A stretch of 64,000 bases of DNA. Origin: Geminicoccaceae bacterium (lineage in GTDB: Bacteria > Pseudomonadota > Alphaproteobacteria > Geminicoccales > Geminicoccaceae). The translations under genes and the position numbers were made by a program. A model generated the notes under the pieces. The model ran no database searches. It had not been told where the DNA came from and was given only the letters and a program-made list of their open reading frames with translations. Location of the stretch: assembly GCA_025999455.1 (NCBI GenBank), contig AP024683.1:2053501-2117500 (forward strand), given 5' to 3'. Positions 55,201 to 63,321 of this stretch are shown here, in pieces. The stretch's first letter is position 1; every line of letters starts with the position of its first letter.

Positions 55201-55968
55201 ATGAGGGGGGAGCGGTGCCGGGCCGGGACGACGATCCTGCTCCTCGCGACGCTTCCGCTCCTGGCCGGCTGCGGGGCGAGCTGGGGCTGGTAGGTCGTCG
55301 CGCCCACGACCGCCCAGGGCCGCTCGAACCTGCTCTTCTTGTTGGACGGGATGGTCTGGACGGTGGCGCTCTCGGGCACCGCGAGCCTGCTCGGGGTGAC
55401 GCTGGGGCTTTTGGTTGCGCTTCTGGCGTTGTCCGGCCGGCCCTGGCTCGAACGGTCGGCGCGCGTCCGGGTCGAGGGGATCCGGGCGATCCCGCTCCTC
55501 GTCTCGATCCTGTGGGTCCAGTCGGGCTGCCGGAGGTGGCCGGGATCTCGCTCGGCCCCTTCACGGCCGGGGTGATCGCGCTCGCCCTCTCCGATTCGGC
55601 CTTCGAGGCCGAGATCTTCCGCGCCCGAATCCGATCGATCGAGCGCGGCCGGCACGAGGCGGCGGAGGCCCTCGGGCTTTCCGGCTGGCGCAAATATCGG
55701 CTCGTGATCCTGCCCCAAGCGCTCCGCCGGATCTTGCCCGCCCTCGGCAACCAGTTCGTCTACATGATCGAGATGAGCGCGCTCGTCTCGGTGATCGGCC
55801 TACAGGGAACCGACCCGCCGGGCCAACGAGCTCGTGGTCGTCGAATATCGCCCGCTCGAGATCTACACCGTCCTCGTGCTCGAATATCTGGCGCTGATCC
55901 TGCTCGTCTCGGCGGCCGTGCGGCGGCTCGAGCGGAAGCTCGCCCTGCCGGGCGAGACGCGCCGCTGA
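55201..55968 (+). pseudogene. Amino-acid ABC transporter permease, degraded
   Basis: The reconstructed chain is a His/Glu-type permease: a hydrophobic start (LLLATLPLLAGCG), TAQGRSNLLFLLDGMVWTVAL, RAIPLLVSILWVQ, AGISLGPFTAGVIAL, AFEAEIFRARIRSIERGRH and the EAA-loop GLSGWRKYRLVILPQALRRI. There is a TAG at 55291-55293, a one-base deletion near 55522 (QFGLPEV expected), and a one-base insertion near 55805 (QEPTRRANELV expected). The end is at 55968. No intact frame exceeds about 130 codons. It is divergent from the similarly broken binding-protein gene, with no ATPase nearby. Confidence 0.85.
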
Positions 55969-55978
55969 GCCCGGCGCG

Positions 55979-57193
55979 TCAGCGGGCAGCGGCCGGCAAA
56001 GCGGGGCGGAGCCGCGCGAGGACGAGCCCCGCCACCAGCAGCAAGGCCGGGATCGCCAGGAGGTTCATGGTCTGCCAGCCGAGCGTGCTCTGCACGAAGC
56101 CGGCAAGGGAGGCCGAGGCGGCCACGCTCGTGAACACCAGAAGATCGTTGAGGCCTTGGACCCGGGCTTTCTCCGCCGCGGTGTGGCAGGTCGTGAGCAA
56201 GGTCGTACCGCCCACGAACATGAAATTCCAGCCCACCCCCAGAAGGAAGAGGGCGACCGCGAAGTTCTCGACCTCGAGCCCAGCCACGGCGACGGCGACG
56301 CAGAGCAGGTTCAAGACGATTCCCGCCGAGATCACCTTCTCGACACCGAAGCGCGTGATGAGCTTGCCGGTCACGAAGCTCGGCAGGAACATGCCGAGCA
56401 CGTGCCATTGGATGACGTGCTTGGTGTCGGTGAAGCCGTGGCCGCAGGCGAGCATGGCGAGCGGCGTGGCGGTCATGAGCAGGTTCATCGTGACGTAGCC
56501 CACGAGGGCCGCGAGGAACGCCGTGATCGCCGCCGGTTGACGGGCGATCTCCTTCAAGGGGCGCACCTCCCCCGACCCGGCCGTCCCGGTGTGCGTCCGG
56601 TGCGGCAGGTCGAGCAGGGCGATCGTGAGGAAGCCGAGCCCGGCGAGTGCCGCGATCGCGAGATAGCTGCCGGCGAAGAGGACGGGCGCGGTGAGCTCGC
56701 GGGTCCGATCGGCGAGCTCGGGGCCGAGCACGGCCGCCACGACCCCACCGCCCATGACCCAGGCGATCGCCCGGCCGCGCGCCGCGACCCGGTCGGCGAA
56801 GCCGGCGGCGTCGGCGGCATCGGCCGCGGTGAAGCGGAGATATTGGGCGAAGGCCGAGAAGGCGCCGTAGAACACGCCGGCCAGACAGAAGAGGCCGAAG
56901 CTCGCCCGCTGGATCGCGAGGGCACCGGTGAGCCCGGCGAGCACGCCGAGCGCCATCCCGACGAGCAGGCCGGGTCGCCGGCCGACCCGCTGCATGAGGA
57001 GCGAGGCCGGCATCGTGGCGCTCATCGTGCCGAGGAACTGGATGCCGAGCGGCACGGTGGCGAGCCGGGGCGAGGGGGCGTATTGCAGGCCCACGAGTGG
57101 GGCCGTGCTGATGACCACGGTGTTGGCCATGAAGAAGAGCGCCTGGGCGAAGGCCAGGACGCCCACGTTCTTGACGAATGTGGGGTTCGGCAT
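55979..57193 (-). CDS. MFS transporter
   Basis: A protein of 404 aa from ATG 57193 with about 12 helices. It has ALFFMANTVVISTAPLVGLQYA, PASLLMQRVGRRPGLLVGMAL (the loop-2/3 motif), GVFYGAFSAFAQYLRFTAAD and GWNFMFVGGTTLLTTCHTAAEK. I recognise it as an alphaproteobacterial MFS subgroup without known substrate. It lies 10 bp after the converging permease pseudogene and is divergent from the MBL hydrolase gene. Confidence 0.85.
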   Translation of the reverse strand: MPNPTFVKNVGVLAFAQALFFMANTVVISTAPLVGLQYAPSPRLATVPLGIQFLGTMSATMPASLLMQRVGRRPGLLVGMALGVLAGLTGALAIQRASFGLFCLAGVFYGAFSAFAQYLRFTAADAADAAGFADRVAARGRAIAWVMGGGVVAAVLGPELADRTRELTAPVLFAGSYLAIAALAGLGFLTIALLDLPHRTHTGTAGSGEVRPLKEIARQPAAITAFLAALVGYVTMNLLMTATPLAMLACGHGFTDTKHVIQWHVLGMFLPSFVTGKLITRFGVEKVISAGIVLNLLCVAVAVAGLEVENFAVALFLLGVGWNFMFVGGTTLLTTCHTAAEKARVQGLNDLLVFTSVAASASLAGFVQSTLGWQTMNLLAIPALLLVAGLVLARLRPALPAAAR

Positions 57194-57275
57194 AGCTGGC
57201 TCGCTAAGGCCTCGGCGTGCGGCGTGGAAGCGGGCGTGAGCGCGCAGCGGCCACGCGCTTTCGGGAGGGCGGCGC

Positions 57276-58082
57276 ATGCGGCGGTTCGGCCGGATCCTGA
57301 TGTTCCTCGGGCTCTGCCTCGCGCCGGTGCTCCTCGCCCGGCCGGCCCTCGCCGGGGGCTGCTTCCCGGTCGCGGACCTGCCGGGACGGATCCTGCCGGT
57401 CGCCTGGCGCGTGGCGGCCCTGCCCGAGGGCGCCACGGTCAAGCTCACCTTCTTGGGGCACGCGAGTTTCTTGATCGAAACACCGGCGGGGGTGAGCGCC
57501 GTCACCGATTACAACGACTATGTCCGGCCACCTTTCCCGCCGCGTGTGGCGACTATGAACAACGCCCACGACACGCATTTTTCCTATCGGCCGGATCCGC
57601 GGATCGAGCACGTGCTGCGGGGCTGGAACCCGAACGGCGGCTGGGCCGAGCACGATCTCGTCGTCGAGGATCTGCGCGTCCGCAACGTGCCGACCGCGGT
57701 CCACGGCCGCTTCGGCGACCAGGCGCTCTCGAACTCGATCTTCGTTTTCGAGGTGGGGGATCTCTGTATCGCCCATCTCGGTCATCTGCACCATCGGCTC
57801 ACCGACGAGCAGGTGGCCGAGCTCGGCCAGATCGACGTTCTGCTCGTGCCGATCGACGGCGTCTACACGATGAACCAGGAGGAGATGCTCGAGGTCGTCG
57901 AGCAGATCCGCCCGCAACTCGTCGTGCCGATGCACTATTTCGGGCCGACCGTGCTCGGCCGCTTCTTGGCGCTCGCCGAAGCCCGCGGCTGGCGGGTCGA
58001 GCGGCGGGCGAGCCCCGAGCTCCTCTTGGCGCGGGAGAGCCTGCCGGCCGCCCGCACCGTCCTCGTCCTGCCCGGGCGCTGA
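57276..58082 (+). CDS. Exported MBL-fold metal-dependent hydrolase (UlaG-like)
   Basis: A protein of 268 aa, ATG 57276. The signal peptide (RILMFLGLCLAPVLLARPALAGG) is followed by a beta-lactamase-type fold: LTFLGHASFLIETPAGVSAVTDY, metal-site NNAHDTHFSY (the U-type THxDxxH variant), CIAHLGHLHHRL and VPMHYFGPTVLG. UlaG-like enzymes hydrolyse lactones or phosphoesters. It is apparently periplasmic, which is unusual for UlaG itself; substrate unknown. An initial Cys near the processing site could instead mean a lipoprotein. Confidence 0.88.
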   Translation: MRRFGRILMFLGLCLAPVLLARPALAGGCFPVADLPGRILPVAWRVAALPEGATVKLTFLGHASFLIETPAGVSAVTDYNDYVRPPFPPRVATMNNAHDTHFSYRPDPRIEHVLRGWNPNGGWAEHDLVVEDLRVRNVPTAVHGRFGDQALSNSIFVFEVGDLCIAHLGHLHHRLTDEQVAELGQIDVLLVPIDGVYTMNQEEMLEVVEQIRPQLVVPMHYFGPTVLGRFLALAEARGWRVERRASPELLLARESLPAARTVLVLPGR

Positions 58083-58400
58083 GCGCGCCACCGCTTCGTC
58101 GGCGCTCGCCCCCGCGCGTTTCGTTCGCGCGCGCAACCTTCGGTTAACCTTTCCCCGCTAGCCTTCGCGCCGGAACCGCACCGGAGGCCGGCTTGGTCGC
58201 TTTCTTCTTCCCATGGCTCGGCGTGTGGGCGGTCGCGCACGCGATCGTCCGGCGCACGGCCGGGTTCAGGGCCGTCCTCGATCGTGCCCGTGCCGCGCTC
58301 CTCGCATGGCCGGGCCGGATCGGCGCGCTTGTCGGTCTCGTCCGGTCTGCCCAAGATCCGCCCGCCGCCCGGCGGGTCGGGGCGGTCCTGGGGGAGGGGC
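58083..58400 (+). other. 318-bp intergenic stretch before the GMC gene
   Basis: A TTG at 58193 with a perfect GGAGG seven bases upstream opens a hydrophobic segment (VAFFFPWLGVWAVAHAIV), but that frame runs on without a stop through the whole GMC gene in the wrong register, so I do not call it. GTTAACC and a short inverted repeat near 58126-58135 are present. It may hold the promoter for the GMC oxidoreductase. Confidence 0.4.
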
Positions 58401-60023
58401 ATGGCCGAGGCCGAGCGGTTCGACGTCGTCGTGGTGGGCGCGGGGTCGGCGGGCTGTGCGGTCGCGGCCCGGCTCTCGGAGGATCCCGCGACCCGGGTGC
58501 TCCTGCTCGAAGCCGGACCAGAAGACAAAAATCCCTGGATCCACCTGCCGATCGGCTATTACAAGACGATCTTCGACGAGCGCACCGCTCGGACCTATCG
58601 CACCGAGCCCGAGGAGGGCGTGGCGGGCCGCTCGATCCTCTGGCCGCGCGGGCGGGTCCTGGGTGGCTGCTCGTCGATCAACGGGCTCGCCTGGGTGCGC
58701 GGCCAGGCCGAGGATTACGATCATTGGCGCCAGCGCGGCTGCGAGGGCTGGTCGTTCGCCGACGTCCTGCCGGTCTTCAAGCGGCTCGAAGCCTATCCGG
58801 AGGGCGACCCCGAATGGCGGGGCCGGACCGGGCCGGTCTCGGTCTCGGGCCCGCGCCACCGGATGGAGCTCTTGGATGCCTTCATCGCCGCCGCGAACCA
58901 GGCCGGCATCCCGACCAATCCCGACTACAACGGCGCCCGTCAGGACGGGGTGGGCTATTTCCAGCTCTCGATCCGGAACGGCTTCCGCTGCAGTGCCGCG
59001 GTCGCCTATCTGCGCCCGGCGCGGCGGCGGCCCAACCTCGAGATCCGCACGGAGGCCCTCGCCTGTCGGCTGCTGCTGGACGGCCGGCGCGTCCGGGGCC
59101 TGGTCTATCGGCGCGCCGGCGAGGAGCGGACGGTCGAGGCGAGCGAGGTCGTGCTCGCCGCGGGTGCGATCGCCTCGCCGCAGCTCTTGCTGCTCTCGGG
59201 GATCGGCCCGGCCGAGCAGCTGGCCGCGCACGGGATCGAGGTCCGCCACCATCTGCCCGGGGTCGGGCGGAATTTGCAGGACCATTACCAGGCCCGGATC
59301 GTCTTCCGCTGCACCCGACCGATCACCTTGAACGAGGTGAGCCGCAGCCTCTGGCGCAAGGCCCGCGCCGGGCTCGAATGGGCGCTCTTCCGCACGGGAC
59401 CGCTCACGGTCGGGGCGGGGGTGGTGGCACTCTTCTGGCGGACCCGGCCCGAGCTCGCCACCCCGGACGTCGAGTTCCACGTCATCCCCTTCAGCGCCGA
59501 CCGCCCCGGCGAGCCCTTGCACCCGTTCCCGGCCTTCACGGTTTCGACCTGCCAGCTCCGCCCGGAAAGCCGCGGGCATCTGGAGCTGCGCTCGGCCGAT
59601 CCGGCCGATGCGCCCAAGATCTTCCCCAACTATCTCGCCACCGAGACGGATCGGCGGACCATGGTCGACGGGCTCGAGCTCATCCGCCGGATCGCCGCCC
59701 AGCCGGCGCTCCGTCCCTATGTCGCGGGCGAGCATCTGCCGGGGCCTGCTTGCCGCACGCGCGAGGAGCTCCTGGCCCATGTCCGCGAGAAGGGCACGAC
59801 GATCTTCCACCCCACGAGCACCTGCGCCATGGGGCCGGCGAGCGATCCGATGGCGGTGGTCGACCCGCGGCTTCGGGTGCACGGGATCGCGGGGCTCCGG
59901 GTGGCGGACGCCTCGATCATGCCGACCGTGGTCTCGGGCAACACGAACGCCGCCTGCATCATGATCGGCGAGCGCTGCGCCGACTTCCTGCGGGCCGAAC
60001 GCACCGGCCGCGCCCCCGCCTGA
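58401..60023 (+). CDS. GMC-family FAD-dependent oxidoreductase (choline-dehydrogenase type)
   Basis: A protein of 540 aa, ATG 58401 behind GGGGAGGGG. FAD-binding FDVVVVGAGSAGCAVAARLSE at the N-terminus, GRVLGGCSSINGLAWVRG (GMC signature 1), SQLLLLSGIGPAEQL (signature 2), and the catalytic-His region IFHPTSTCAMGP with PTVVSGNTNAACIMIGE near the end. Relatives oxidise choline, other alcohols or glucose. The acceptor is probably quinone or oxygen; substrate unknown. Full-length and apparently monocistronic. Confidence 0.92.
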   Translation: MAEAERFDVVVVGAGSAGCAVAARLSEDPATRVLLLEAGPEDKNPWIHLPIGYYKTIFDERTARTYRTEPEEGVAGRSILWPRGRVLGGCSSINGLAWVRGQAEDYDHWRQRGCEGWSFADVLPVFKRLEAYPEGDPEWRGRTGPVSVSGPRHRMELLDAFIAAANQAGIPTNPDYNGARQDGVGYFQLSIRNGFRCSAAVAYLRPARRRPNLEIRTEALACRLLLDGRRVRGLVYRRAGEERTVEASEVVLAAGAIASPQLLLLSGIGPAEQLAAHGIEVRHHLPGVGRNLQDHYQARIVFRCTRPITLNEVSRSLWRKARAGLEWALFRTGPLTVGAGVVALFWRTRPELATPDVEFHVIPFSADRPGEPLHPFPAFTVSTCQLRPESRGHLELRSADPADAPKIFPNYLATETDRRTMVDGLELIRRIAAQPALRPYVAGEHLPGPACRTREELLAHVREKGTTIFHPTSTCAMGPASDPMAVVDPRLRVHGIAGLRVADASIMPTVVSGNTNAACIMIGERCADFLRAERTGRAPA

Positions 60024-60652
60024 CGGCCTCGGGCGATCGCCGCGCGCGGACGCCTTCGGGCTTTCGTGTGAGTGCGTCCGCGGCCCGGCGCCCCGCCCGC
60101 CCGCGCGCCACGGCGGACCCGTCGACCTGTGCGAGCCGCCGGGGGAGGACGAGGGGTCGTCGCGCGCCGATCCGCCGACCGAGGTCGAACGCGTGCCGCC
60201 TCGGCGGCAGGGTCCGACGCCCGGCCGCTTCGAACCCACCGGTCGGATGTGTTGGACCGACCGACCGCGGCCAAAAAGCAGGTGCCGATTTGCGGTCCGC
60301 AAGCGCTGCATGGCGATTTGCATCCGAGACGAATCATTCGGGCGAAAATCCGAGAGTCCATCAGATTCGTAACATTCCGATGTACGCCGCACGCGATGTC
60401 TCCGATTGGTTTGCGGACGTATCGACCAGCGACGACCGGTACCGAGGGGAGGTGATCGGTCGTGGCGTTTCGCGCGTGGCGATACGTTCTCGATTTCCTG
60501 ATCGTAACGGCGGTGGCAGGTTCCGGAGCCGGGCGACCGGCGCGGGCCTGGATGGCCGATCCGACCCGCCGGGCCCGTGGCAGGCCGGCAGCGGCCGGCT
60601 CGGCCACGACGTCTCGGCGCACCCCGTCCCCGCGGGCTGGGTGATCGTTTCG
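60024..60652 (+). other. Gene-free stretch leading to the CRISPR array, with an AT-richer core
   Basis: Bases about 60245-60520 are clearly poorer in GC than the surroundings, with runs such as CCAAAAAGCAGG, GAATCATTCGGGCGAAAATCC and CAGATTCGTAACATTCCGATG. There is no coding frame of note on either strand. AT-richness next to the first repeat is what a CRISPR leader looks like, but it could also be a remnant of horizontally acquired DNA. It is not like any intergenic region elsewhere in the window. Confidence 0.6.
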
Positions 60653-61534
60653 AACGTCGCCCCGGCGCGTGCGGTACGAACGGCGGGCTCGAGCTCGTGC
60701 CGGCGGGCTCGTGCGGTTGCCCCCGCGCGTGCGGGACGAACGTGTCGGGGCACACGGCTAGTAGGGATATGAGCGGTTGTCCCTTCCGCGTGCGGTACGA
60801 ACGGCTCGCAACGCGAGGCTGGCAACGGCGCCAGCCGATTGCCCCCCGCGCGTGGGGGAGGAACGAACGACTCGACGCGCGTCCAGATTTGATCGTCGGT
60901 TGTCCCCTGCGCGCGCAGGACGAACGCAAGGATTCCCACCCTGTCGAGGTGCGGCGCAGGTTGTCCCCTGTACATTTGATACGAACGCAGCGTGGGGAGG
61001 TGTCGCGCCCTGGAATGGTGGTCGTCCCCCAGGCGTGCGGGACGAACACGCGAGGTGTCAAACGCGCGCGTTGTGTTGACGGTCGTCCCCCAGGCGTGCG
61101 GGACGAACTGATCGGCGGGCGGCGGGCGGTTGGCCCCTGCGCGTGCGGGACGAACATTGATCTTCTCGGCGTAGACGTTGCCGGAAACGGTTGGCCCCTG
61201 CGCGTGCGGGACGAACGGCTCGCAACGCGAGGCTCGCAACCGCGCCAGCCGGTTGGCCCCTGCGCGTGCGGGACGAACGGGGAGCTCATCCGCGAGATCG
61301 CCGAGGCCTACGGTTGCCCCGTGCGCGTGCGGCACGAAGCACGCGGATCGAGGCGCTCGAACGGCGCTTTGCCGCGGGTCGCCCCCGCGCGTGCGACACG
61401 CACCGCCGCGACCGCCGCGTCCGATCTCGCCCGGCGCCGGCGCGCCGGTCGCCCGCGGCTCGAGCGGTACGAACGGTCGGGTGGCCGAGCTTCGGTGGGC
61501 GGCGATCGGTCGCCCCTGCTCGGCCGGTACGACC
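60653..61534. CRISPR. Orphan degenerate CRISPR array, type I-E-like, 15 repeats
   Basis: Fifteen 29-bp repeats spaced mostly by 61 bp; units start at 60653, 60713, 60774, 60836, 60897, 60958, 61019, 61080, 61127, 61188, 61250, 61311, 61375, 61446 and 61506. The commonest form begins CGGTTGGCCCCTGCGCG and ends TGCGGGACGAAC (61127, 61188 and 61250 are identical). The stem around GCGCG and the 29+32 geometry match type I-E repeats. Outer units carry many substitutions, and several spacers have odd length (18, 35 and 42 bp). No cas genes are in view. The last unit ends 12 bp before the suhB stop. Orientation is unresolved: on the minus strand the repeat ends CCAACCG, like known I-E repeats. Confidence 0.88.
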
Positions 61535-61546
61535 GGCGCTCGGGGA

Positions 61547-62356
61547 TCAGGCCGTGGGCGGGGTGGCGGTCGCCAGCAGCGTGCGCAGGCGCGTGTAGAT
61601 CTCGGGATTGCCGGCCACCAGCGTGCCCGGGGCCATGAGGTCCTCGTCACCCTCGAGCCGGCCCACCCGGCCGCCCGCCTCGCGCACGAGCAGGATGCCG
61701 GCGGCGATGTCCCAGGGCTTGACCCCGTACTCCCAAAAGCCGTCCTGGCGGCCGGCGGCCACGTAGGCGAGGTCGAGCGAGCAGGTGCCGAGCCGGCGCA
61801 ACCCCGCCACGTGATCGGCCACGGCGTCGAGCTGGCGGGCGAACCCCTTGGCGCGCGCGGGCCAGTCCTGGACCGGCAGGCCGCAGCCGATCAACGCTTC
61901 CTCGAGCCGCCAGCGGCGGGAGACCCGCAGACGGCGGTCGTTGAGGTAGGCACCCGCCCCCTTCTCGGCGACGAACAGTTCTTCTTTCACGGGGTCGTAG
62001 ACGAGGGCGGCCGTGATCTCGCCTTGCTGCTCGAGGGCGATCGAGATCGACCAGTGCGGCAGCCCGTGCAGGAAGTTCGTCGTACCGTCGAGCGGATCGA
62101 CGATCCAGCGGTTGAACTTCGACCGGCCTTCGATCGGTCCGGTCTCTTCGAGGAGGAAACCCCAGTCCGGTCGTGCCTTGTGCAGGACCTCGCGGATCAC
62201 CTGCTCGGCCCGCCGATCGGCCGCCGAGACGAAGTCGCCCGGGCCCTTGATCGAGACCTGGAGCTGTTCGACCTCGCCGAAATCGCGCACGAGGTGGCGT
62301 GCCGCGGCGCGCGCGGCACGGATCATGACCTCGACATTGGCGGACCAGCGGGCCAC
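61547..62356 (-). CDS. suhB: Inositol monophosphatase family protein
   Basis: A protein of 269 aa from GTG 62356. The Mg-dependent phosphatase motifs are LLEETGPIEG (metal Glu), WIVDPLDGTTNFLHGLPHWS (metal Asp pair), and the C-terminal KPWDIAAGILLVREAGG. SuhB/IMPase acts on inositol-1-phosphate, and in E. coli the protein also works in rRNA antitermination. It is transcribed toward the CRISPR array, which begins 12 bp after its stop with no visible terminator. Confidence 0.93.
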   Translation of the reverse strand: MARWSANVEVMIRAARAAARHLVRDFGEVEQLQVSIKGPGDFVSAADRRAEQVIREVLHKARPDWGFLLEETGPIEGRSKFNRWIVDPLDGTTNFLHGLPHWSISIALEQQGEITAALVYDPVKEELFVAEKGAGAYLNDRRLRVSRRWRLEEALIGCGLPVQDWPARAKGFARQLDAVADHVAGLRRLGTCSLDLAYVAAGRQDGFWEYGVKPWDIAAGILLVREAGGRVGRLEGDEDLMAPGTLVAGNPEIYTRLRTLLATATPPTA

Positions 62357-62676
62357 GCTCGACTCCGGACGGTTCGGAGGGGAACGAAGCTGAACATAAG
62401 CGCGCGCACTCGCGACGGCCAGGGGCCGGCGCGCCCGGAGCCCTGCGCTCGTGCGCCACGGGGGCGGCTTCCGTCGGGCGTGTGGCGCCGCTTCGTCCGG
62501 GCCGGGTTTCCGTGGAAAGGACCGTTCGGGACAGCGGCCATGGGCGGCGGATCGAGCCCGTACGAGTCCCGTGCCGCGGCGCCCGGGCCCGGCGTCGGGC
62601 CTCGAGGGCGCCGCTGATCCGAGCCGTCACGCCGTCCGACTCGCCGTGCCTGGTTCGGCCGGGATTGTGGTGCCGT
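62357..62676 (+). other. 320-bp intergenic stretch between suhB and the ThiE-like gene
   Basis: Both flanking genes are on the minus strand, so this should hold the suhB promoter and the end of the upstream transcript. I see no gene and no clear terminator; the open frames on both strands have no ribosome site or family resemblance. Confidence 0.4.
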
Positions 62677-63321
62677 TCAGCGCCGCGCGAGGGCGTCGCG
62701 GAAGGGCGCGAGCGCGGCCTCGGGATCGGCCCAGAGGGAAGGCGGAGGGAGAAGGAAGTCGGCGCCGGCGGCGAGCAGCACCCGAGCCGCTTCGGCGGTC
62801 GGAGCCGGGGCGGCGCAGGGCAGCACGAAGAGCTCGCTCCACCAGGCGACGAGCTCGCGCGCCCGCTCGAGCGCGAGGCCGTCGGCCAAGAGCAGCCAAT
62901 CGGCGCCCGCCTCGCCCGCCTCCATGGCGGCGTGGCGCGAGCCGCCCGTCGCCACGCCGATCGGCCGCTCGAGCCCGAGCAGGCGACGGGCCGGCTCGAT
63001 CGCCTCGAGCGACCGCAGGAGCAGGCCGTCCGCCGCGTGCTCGATGACCGCGGCCGGATCGCCTTCGAGGAAGAGCGCCGCCGAGGCGGCCCGACAGCGC
63101 TCGAGGCAAGCCGCCAGGAGCTCCGCCCGGCCGTCGGCCGGTGCCGCGGCCGGATCGAGCACGACGGCTGCGACCCGGCCGCCCGAAAGCGCGCGCTCGA
63201 GCCGGTCGGGGAAGCCCGGATCGAGCCGGTCGGGACCGGGCAGGAGCAGGGCCGGCTCGACCTCCTCGGGAACCACCCGGGGCGCGCCGGGTTCGGCGGG
63301 CGCGGCCCGCTCCGACCTCAC
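62677..63321 (-). CDS. ThiE-like (thiamine-phosphate synthase fold) protein
   Basis: A protein of 214 aa; the GTG 63321 overlaps the aldolase stop (GTGA). A TIM-barrel with ThiE/TenI-like pieces: ALLLPGPDRLDPGFPDRLERAL at the start, DGLLLRSLEAIEPARRLLG, RPIGVATGGSRHAAMEAGEAGADWLLLAD and LFVLPCAAPAPTAEAA. The pyrophosphate-loop Lys/Ser residues of true ThiE are not obvious, so it may be the paralogue often seen next to class I aldolase genes in alphaproteobacteria, with unknown role. Coupled to the aldolase gene. Confidence 0.75.
   Translation of the reverse strand: MRSERAAPAEPGAPRVVPEEVEPALLLPGPDRLDPGFPDRLERALSGGRVAAVVLDPAAAPADGRAELLAACLERCRAASAALFLEGDPAAVIEHAADGLLLRSLEAIEPARRLLGLERPIGVATGGSRHAAMEAGEAGADWLLLADGLALERARELVAWWSELFVLPCAAPAPTAEAARVLLAAGADFLLPPPSLWADPEAALAPFRDALARR

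Noticed and set aside
58193-58400. TTG with good GGAGG site opening a hydrophobic small protein before the GMC gene
   Set aside because: The frame has no stop and continues out of register through the whole GMC gene; there is no family resemblance. A frameshifted small gene cannot be excluded.
60361-61650. A minus-strand frame encoding a periodic protein with FVPHA-like repeats
   Set aside because: The periodicity is that of the CRISPR repeats it crosses; it is not a repeat protein.
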